A stretch of DNA of 64,000 nt from contig NZ_JAEPWM010000013.1 of the NCBI RefSeq assembly GCF_016654015.1, positions 62,001-126,000 of the forward strand. Direction: 5' to 3'. The notes beneath the pieces were generated by a model. The model did no database searches. It saw nothing but the letters and a program-made list of their open reading frames with translations, and was not told where the DNA came from. The DNA is from Ramlibacter ginsenosidimutans (GTDB taxonomy: Bacteria; Pseudomonadota; Gammaproteobacteria; Burkholderiales; Burkholderiaceae_C). The translations under genes and the position numbers were made by a program. This document shows, piece by piece, positions 59,552-64,000 of this stretch (within the stretch, counting starts at the first letter, position 1; every line of letters starts with the position of its first letter).

Positions 59552-62371
59552 TCAGCCCAGCCGCTTCAGCTGCCCGCGGATCTTCTCCAGGGCGGCGGTG
59601 AATTCGGCGATGCGCTTGCGCTCCTGCTCGATCACGGCGGGGGGCGCCTTGGCCACGAAGGCCTCGTTCGCCAGCTTCGCGTTCGCCTTCGCGAGTTCGC
59701 CATCGAGCCGCTTTTCCTCCTTGGCCAGGCGCTGCTTCTCCGCCGCCGCGTCGATCTCCATGTAAAGACACAGGCGCGCGTCCCCTGCCACTGCCACCGG
59801 CGCGGCCTGGGCCGCCGCGGCCCATGCGGCTTCGTCGTCGAACACCTTCACTTCGCTCAGCTTCGCCAGCGCCTGCAGCACCGCGGCGGCCTCGCGGATG
59901 AAGTCTGCATCGCCCACGACATAGGCCGGCAGGCGCGTGGAGGGCGAGACGTTCATCTCGCCGCGCAGGTTGCGGCAGGCGTCGACCACCGCCTTGAGCT
60001 TCGCCATCCAGGCTTCGGCTTCGGGGCTCACGTTGGCCGAATTGCTCTCGGGAAACGGCGCCACGCTGACCGACGGCCCGCTCTTGCCCGCAACGGGCGC
60101 GACCTTCTGCCAGAGCTCCTCGGTGATGAACGGGATGACCGGGTGCGCCAGTCGCAGGATGGCCTCGAGCACGCGGATCAGCGTGCGCCGCGTGCCGCGC
60201 TGCTGCGCGGCGTCGCCCACCTGGATCTGCACCTTCGCGATTTCCAGGTACCAGTCGCAGTACTCGTCCCACACGAACTGGTAGATCGCACTGGCGACAT
60301 TGTCGAGGCGGTATTCGGCGAAGCCCTTGGCCACGTCGGCCTCCGCCTTCTGCAGCAGCGAGACGATCCAGCGGTCCGCCGGCGTCAGCGATGCGTCCTG
60401 CTCCGTCAGGTCGTGGCCCTCGCAATTCATCAGCACGAAGCGAGTGGCGTTCCAGAGCTTGTTGCAGAAATTGCGATACCCCTCGCAGCGCTTCGCGTCG
60501 AAGTTGATGGACCGGCCCAGGGTCGCGAGCGCCGCGAACGTGAAGCGCAGCGCGTCGGCGCCGTAGGGCGGGATGCCCTGCGGAAACTCCTTCTCGGTGT
60601 TCCTGCGCACCTGCGGCGCGGTCTCGGGCTTGCGCAGGCCGGTGGTGCGCTTCTCCAGCAAGGGCGCGAGCGCGATGCCGTCGATCAGGTCCACCGGGTC
60701 CAGCACGTTGCCTTCGGACTTGCTCATCTTGCGGCCGTGCGAATCGCGCACGAGCCCGTGGATGTACACGTGGCGGAACGGCACCCGGCCGGTGAAGTGC
60801 GTCGTCATCATGATCATCCGGGCGACCCAGAAGAAGATGATGTCGTAGCCGGTGACCAGCACGGTCGACGGCAGGTACAGGTCCATGTCCTGCGTCTGCG
60901 CCGGCCAGCCCAGGGTGGAGAAGGGCACCAGCGCCGAGGAGTACCAGGTGTCCAGCACGTCGGGGTCGCGCGTGAGCTTGCGGCCCGGCGCCAGCGCCTG
61001 GGCCTGCGCCTCGTTCTCGGCCACGTAGACCTCGCCCTGTTCGTCGTACCAGGCCGGGATCTGGTGGCCCCACCAGAGCTGGCGCGAGATGCACCAGTCC
61101 TGGATGTTGTTCATCCACTGGTTGTAGGTGTTGACCCAGTTCTCCGGCACGAAGCGCACCGCGCCGCCTTGCACCGCATCGATCGCCTTCTGCGCGATGG
61201 ACTTGCCGGTGGGGTCCTGCGGGCTCACCTTGGTCATCGCGACGAACCACTGGTCCGTGAGCATCGGCTCCACCACCTGGCCGGTGCGCGCGCAGCGCGG
61301 CACCATCAGCTTGTGCTTCTTCGTCTCGGCGAGCAGGCCTTGCGCCTCGAGGTCCGCCACGACCTTGCGGCGGGCCTCGAAGCGGTCGAGCCCCCGGTAC
61401 GCGGCCGGTGCGTTGTCGTTGATCTTCGCGTCCAGCGTGAGCACGCCGATGATGGGCAGCTGGTGGCGCTGGCCGACGGCGTAGTCGTTCGCATCGTGCG
61501 CCGGCGTCACCTTCACGACGCCCGTGCCGAACTCCCGGTCGACGTACTCGTCGGCAATGACGGGAATCTCGCGGTTGCACAGCGGCAGCCGCACGGTCTT
61601 GCCAACGAGGTGGCGGTAGCGCTCGTCTTCCGGATGCACCATCACGGCGACGTCGCCCAGCATGGTCTCCGGCCGCGTGGTGGCGACGGTCAGGTGGCCG
61701 GAGCCGTCCGAGAGTTCATAGCGGATGTGCCAGAGGAAGCCGTCCTCCTCCTCGCTCTCGACCTCCAGGTCGGACACCGCGGTCTTGAGCTCCGGGTCCC
61801 AGTTCACCAGGCGCTTGCCGCGGTAGATGAGGCCCTGACGGTACAGCTGCACGAAGGTCTCGGTGACGATCTTCGAGAGCTTCTCGTCCATCGTGAAGTA
61901 CTCGTGCGACCAGTCCACGCTATCGCCCATGCGGCGCATCTGCGTGGTGATGGTGTTGCCGGACTTCTCCTTCCACTCCCACACCTTCTCGACGAATTTC
62001 GCGCGCCCGAGGTCGTGGCGGCTCGTGCCTTGCTCCTGCAGCTGGCGCTCCACGACGATCTGCGTGGCGATGCCGGCGTGGTCCGTGCCCGGAACCCACA
62101 GCGTGTTGTCGCCGCGCATCCGGTGGTAGCGCGTCAGGCTGTCCATGATGGTCTGGTTGAACGCGTGCCCCATGTGCAGGGTGCCCGTCACGTTCGGCGG
62201 AGGCAGCTGGATGGCGAACGACGGCGCGCCGGCCTGCGCCTGGCCGGTGCCGCGATAGCCGGCCCTGGCGTAGCCGCGCTGTTCCCACAGCGGACCCCAG
62301 CGCGCCTCGATGGCCGCGGGTTCGAAGGACTTGGAGAGGCTGTTCAGCCCAGGTTGCTCGATGGTGCTCAC
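59552..62371 (-). CDS. valS: Valyl-tRNA synthetase
   Basis: ValS charges tRNA-Val. The 939-residue enzyme has the HIGH motif as HMGH near residue 66 (PPNVTGTLHMGHAFNQ), an editing domain, KMSKS near 550 (GRKMSKSEGNV), and a C-terminal coiled coil (LAKEEKRLDGELAKANAKL). All domains are intact. Start ATG at 62371. Confidence 0.97.
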   Translation of the reverse strand: MSTIEQPGLNSLSKSFEPAAIEARWGPLWEQRGYARAGYRGTGQAQAGAPSFAIQLPPPNVTGTLHMGHAFNQTIMDSLTRYHRMRGDNTLWVPGTDHAGIATQIVVERQLQEQGTSRHDLGRAKFVEKVWEWKEKSGNTITTQMRRMGDSVDWSHEYFTMDEKLSKIVTETFVQLYRQGLIYRGKRLVNWDPELKTAVSDLEVESEEEDGFLWHIRYELSDGSGHLTVATTRPETMLGDVAVMVHPEDERYRHLVGKTVRLPLCNREIPVIADEYVDREFGTGVVKVTPAHDANDYAVGQRHQLPIIGVLTLDAKINDNAPAAYRGLDRFEARRKVVADLEAQGLLAETKKHKLMVPRCARTGQVVEPMLTDQWFVAMTKVSPQDPTGKSIAQKAIDAVQGGAVRFVPENWVNTYNQWMNNIQDWCISRQLWWGHQIPAWYDEQGEVYVAENEAQAQALAPGRKLTRDPDVLDTWYSSALVPFSTLGWPAQTQDMDLYLPSTVLVTGYDIIFFWVARMIMMTTHFTGRVPFRHVYIHGLVRDSHGRKMSKSEGNVLDPVDLIDGIALAPLLEKRTTGLRKPETAPQVRRNTEKEFPQGIPPYGADALRFTFAALATLGRSINFDAKRCEGYRNFCNKLWNATRFVLMNCEGHDLTEQDASLTPADRWIVSLLQKAEADVAKGFAEYRLDNVASAIYQFVWDEYCDWYLEIAKVQIQVGDAAQQRGTRRTLIRVLEAILRLAHPVIPFITEELWQKVAPVAGKSGPSVSVAPFPESNSANVSPEAEAWMAKLKAVVDACRNLRGEMNVSPSTRLPAYVVGDADFIREAAAVLQALAKLSEVKVFDDEAAWAAAAQAAPVAVAGDARLCLYMEIDAAAEKQRLAKEEKRLDGELAKANAKLANEAFVAKAPPAVIEQERKRIAEFTAALEKIRGQLKRLG

Positions 62372-62411
62372 CCCGGGATTTTACGGGGCGGGGCCGACCG
62401 GGCGCGGCTCG

Positions 62412-62600
62412 CTAGGACGGAAAGGTCTTCGCCGCCTCGACGCAGTCCTTGAGCACCTTCGCGTCGCCCACCTGGTTGGCGAGCAGCAGGATGAGCCGCG
62501 CGTTCAGCAGCTTCGACTGCTCTTCGTCGAGCCCCTGGTGCGCGTCGAGCAGCTGTTCGTAGAAGCCGTCGGCGTCCTGCAGGTTCAGTTGCGTCTTCAT
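62412..62600 (-). CDS. DUF2783 small protein
   Basis: This 62-residue acidic helical protein (DADGFYEQLLDAHQGLDEEQ, then LLLANQVGDAKVLKDCVEAA) matches DUF2783. Such genes often sit next to FAD-dependent hydroxylases in Burkholderiales. Its ATG overlaps the stop of the hydroxylase gene (ATGA), so the two are translationally coupled. The role is unknown; a partner or stabiliser of the flavoprotein is a guess. Confidence 0.85.
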   Translation of the reverse strand: MKTQLNLQDADGFYEQLLDAHQGLDEEQSKLLNARLILLLANQVGDAKVLKDCVEAAKTFPS

Positions 62601-64000
62601 GCGACGTCCTCCTCCAGGGCGGCGCCCAGGGCCTGGCCCACGGCGTGGACCAGCGAAGCATCCACCGACTCTCCCGTCGCGGCGACATAGCTGTCCGGCC
62701 GCACCAGCGCCCAGGCGTGGCCGAACACATGGCAGGCGCCTTGCAGGTGGCCCTTGGGGTCGCGCACGTGCTCGAGGGCGCCGGCGCGTTCATCGGCGTC
62801 GAGCACCTGCACGCAGCGCACCGGTGCGGTGTCGCCCAGGGTGCGCAGGCGCGCCAGGGCCTCAGGGGATGGGCTGCCGAACACGAGTACCAGCAAGCGG
62901 CCCGCGGCCCAGCGCAGCAGGTCGTTGACCGTGCCCATGCTGCCGTCCGGCCACTGGAAGCCGACGTTCTGGACGGACTGTCCGCCGGTGCGGTCGCAGG
63001 CCGTGGAGCGGGAGTACGGATTCGCGATCGCCATGCGGCCGGTGTTGACGAACTGGCGCGCGAACACGTGCTGGCGCGCGAGGCTGAGCGCGGCATCGCG
63101 GAACAGCTTTTCCGCCGGTGTGGCGGGACGCAGGAAGCGCGCCGTGCGGTTGGTGACCTGCACGTTCTGCCGTGCCGCCTCGTGTCTTTCCTCGTGGTAG
63201 CTGTCGAGGAGCGCGGGCGCGGCACGGCCTTGCAGTACCGCGGCCAGCTTCCACGCCAGGTTGTCTGCATCCGCGATGCCGGTGTTGCCGCCGCGCGCAC
63301 CGAAGGGACTCACGACCTTGGCCGAGTCGCCCATGAAGAACACGCGGCCGTGCCGCATCTGGTCGATGCACTCGCTGCGGTAGGCATACGGGCCGACCCA
63401 CACGATCTCGATGCCCGCATCGGCGCCGAATTGCCGCACCAGGCGCTCGCGCACCACGTCTTCGCGGCTCACCTCCGACGGGTCCGAGTCGGGCGCCATC
63501 TGGTAGTCGATGCGCCAGACGTCGTCGCCCATGAGGTGCTGCCACACGGCGCGGTTCTCGTTGAACGGCGCCTCGATCCAGGTGTGCCGCTCCACCGGGG
63601 GATGCTTCGTGAAGCGCACGTCGGCGATGCACCAGCGGTCGTCGCCCTTCTTCGCGGTCACCGAGGCGCCGACCCACTGACGGAACGGGCTGTGCGAGCC
63701 GGTGGCGTCGATCACGTAATCCGCCCGCATCTCGTAGTCGCCGGCAGGGGTGCTCACGCTGAGCGTGGCGGCTTCGCCGTCCTGCCGGAAGCCGGTCACC
63801 CGGTTGCGCCAGCGCAGGTCCACATGCCCCAGCTGCACTATGCGATCCACCAGGAAGGCCTCGATGTAGAACTGCTGGATGTTGATGAAGGGCGGTTGCG
63901 TGGAGAGGTTATAGCCGCCTTGCTGCCGCAGGTCGAACGAGTACACCTCGTCCTTGCCCGCGAAGGTGCGGCCCACGCTCCACTGGATGCCCTTCGCCGC
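62597..64000 (-). CDS. FAD-dependent aromatic hydroxylase (5' end outside window)
   Basis: This is the C-terminal part (at least 467 residues) of a group A flavoprotein monooxygenase (PF01494) resembling MhpA-type 3-(3-hydroxyphenyl)propionate hydroxylases. Visible are the second FAD motif, FMGDSAKVVSPFGARGGNTG, the YVIDATGSHSPFR strand and a thioredoxin-like C-terminal domain (about the last 130 residues). The frame is open to the window edge, so the N-terminal GxGxxG lies outside. The stop overlaps the DUF2783 start. It probably hydroxylates a phenolic compound with NAD(P)H and oxygen. Confidence 0.87.
   Translation of the reverse strand, partial: AAKGIQWSVGRTFAGKDEVYSFDLRQQGGYNLSTQPPFINIQQFYIEAFLVDRIVQLGHVDLRWRNRVTGFRQDGEAATLSVSTPAGDYEMRADYVIDATGSHSPFRQWVGASVTAKKGDDRWCIADVRFTKHPPVERHTWIEAPFNENRAVWQHLMGDDVWRIDYQMAPDSDPSEVSREDVVRERLVRQFGADAGIEIVWVGPYAYRSECIDQMRHGRVFFMGDSAKVVSPFGARGGNTGIADADNLAWKLAAVLQGRAAPALLDSYHEERHEAARQNVQVTNRTARFLRPATPAEKLFRDAALSLARQHVFARQFVNTGRMAIANPYSRSTACDRTGGQSVQNVGFQWPDGSMGTVNDLLRWAAGRLLVLVFGSPSPEALARLRTLGDTAPVRCVQVLDADERAGALEHVRDPKGHLQGACHVFGHAWALVRPDSYVAATGESVDASLVHAVGQALGAALEEDVA

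Noticed and set aside
58559..62452. Very long open frame on the plus strand opposite galU and valS
   Set aside because: It is complementary to two clear housekeeping genes, its product is rich in His/Arg/Val with no motif, and the frame is kept open only by base composition.
1..64000. CRISPR array
   Set aside because: No regularly spaced direct repeats; the repeats found are inverted or single duplications.

Overview
The window reads as chromosomal DNA of a high-GC betaproteobacterium of the order Burkholderiales, most likely family Comamonadaceae (Variovorax/Ramlibacter-like). This rests on the strong GC bias, the conserved blocks ribF-ileS-lspA and trxB..ftsK-lolA-rarA, Bug/Tct tricarboxylate transport genes, an H-NS protein of the short Burkholderiales type, and dispersed CGCAGAGG-type hairpin repeats. 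I see no integrase, transposase, phage structural gene or CRISPR array. The tRNA-Leu gene has no island beside it.

Layout: 1-1699 type II/IV secretion ATPase (5' end outside). 1765-3775 tctBA. 3784-4886 divergent TetR and cupin genes around a perfect palindrome. 4974-9902 DUF3422 protein, two EamA exporters, an atypical SDR and a PfkB kinase. 10019-13966 quinone reductase, DUF4743-NUDIX hydrolase, orphan receiver protein and Na/Pi-PhoU transporter. 14035-18524 lspA-ileS-ribF, then an HNH endonuclease and a lipoprotein-type hydrolase. 20790-23095 paired acyl-CoA dehydrogenases. 23122-28517 YceH, PurN, RsmB, desaturase, DUF3597 and DUF421 genes. 28595-29016 rpmB-rpmG. 29158-31218 two related hairpin repeats that bracket trxB and a Crp/Fnr gene. 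31295-36056 ftsK, lolA, an unknown gene and rarA. 36208-39772 livHMGF. 39783-43482 beta-barrel protein, Bug protein, ferredoxin reductase and an epimerase-like protein. 43486-46916 an unrecognised three-gene cassette: a degenerate HtrA-like protein, a 59-residue membrane peptide and a 714-residue membrane-anchored protein. 47067 H-NS. 47416-54934 an exopolysaccharide module (WecA-like transferase, Wzc-like kinase, Wzb-like phosphatase, Wza-like exporter, YjbH protein). 55107-64000 poly-Gly lipoprotein, tRNA-Leu(CAA), cysM-NUDIX-tusA-mutarotase, galU, valS, and a DUF2783/FAD-monooxygenase pair cut by the window end.

How the genes fit together: most of the window is housekeeping (translation, envelope maturation, chromosome segregation, redox) mixed with nutrient uptake (tct, liv, Na/Pi, DMT exporters). 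The accessory systems are the polysaccharide export/phosphorelay module and the cassette at 43.5-46.9 kb, which is my best candidate for something undescribed. At the regulatory level, several genes have an AT-rich -10-like element (A/T/C-n-AAT followed by CGCG or CGG) only a few bases before the start codon and no Shine-Dalgarno sequence, which suggests very short leaders. Coordinates, motifs and repeats were read by eye; family assignments come from recognised motifs, not from a database search.
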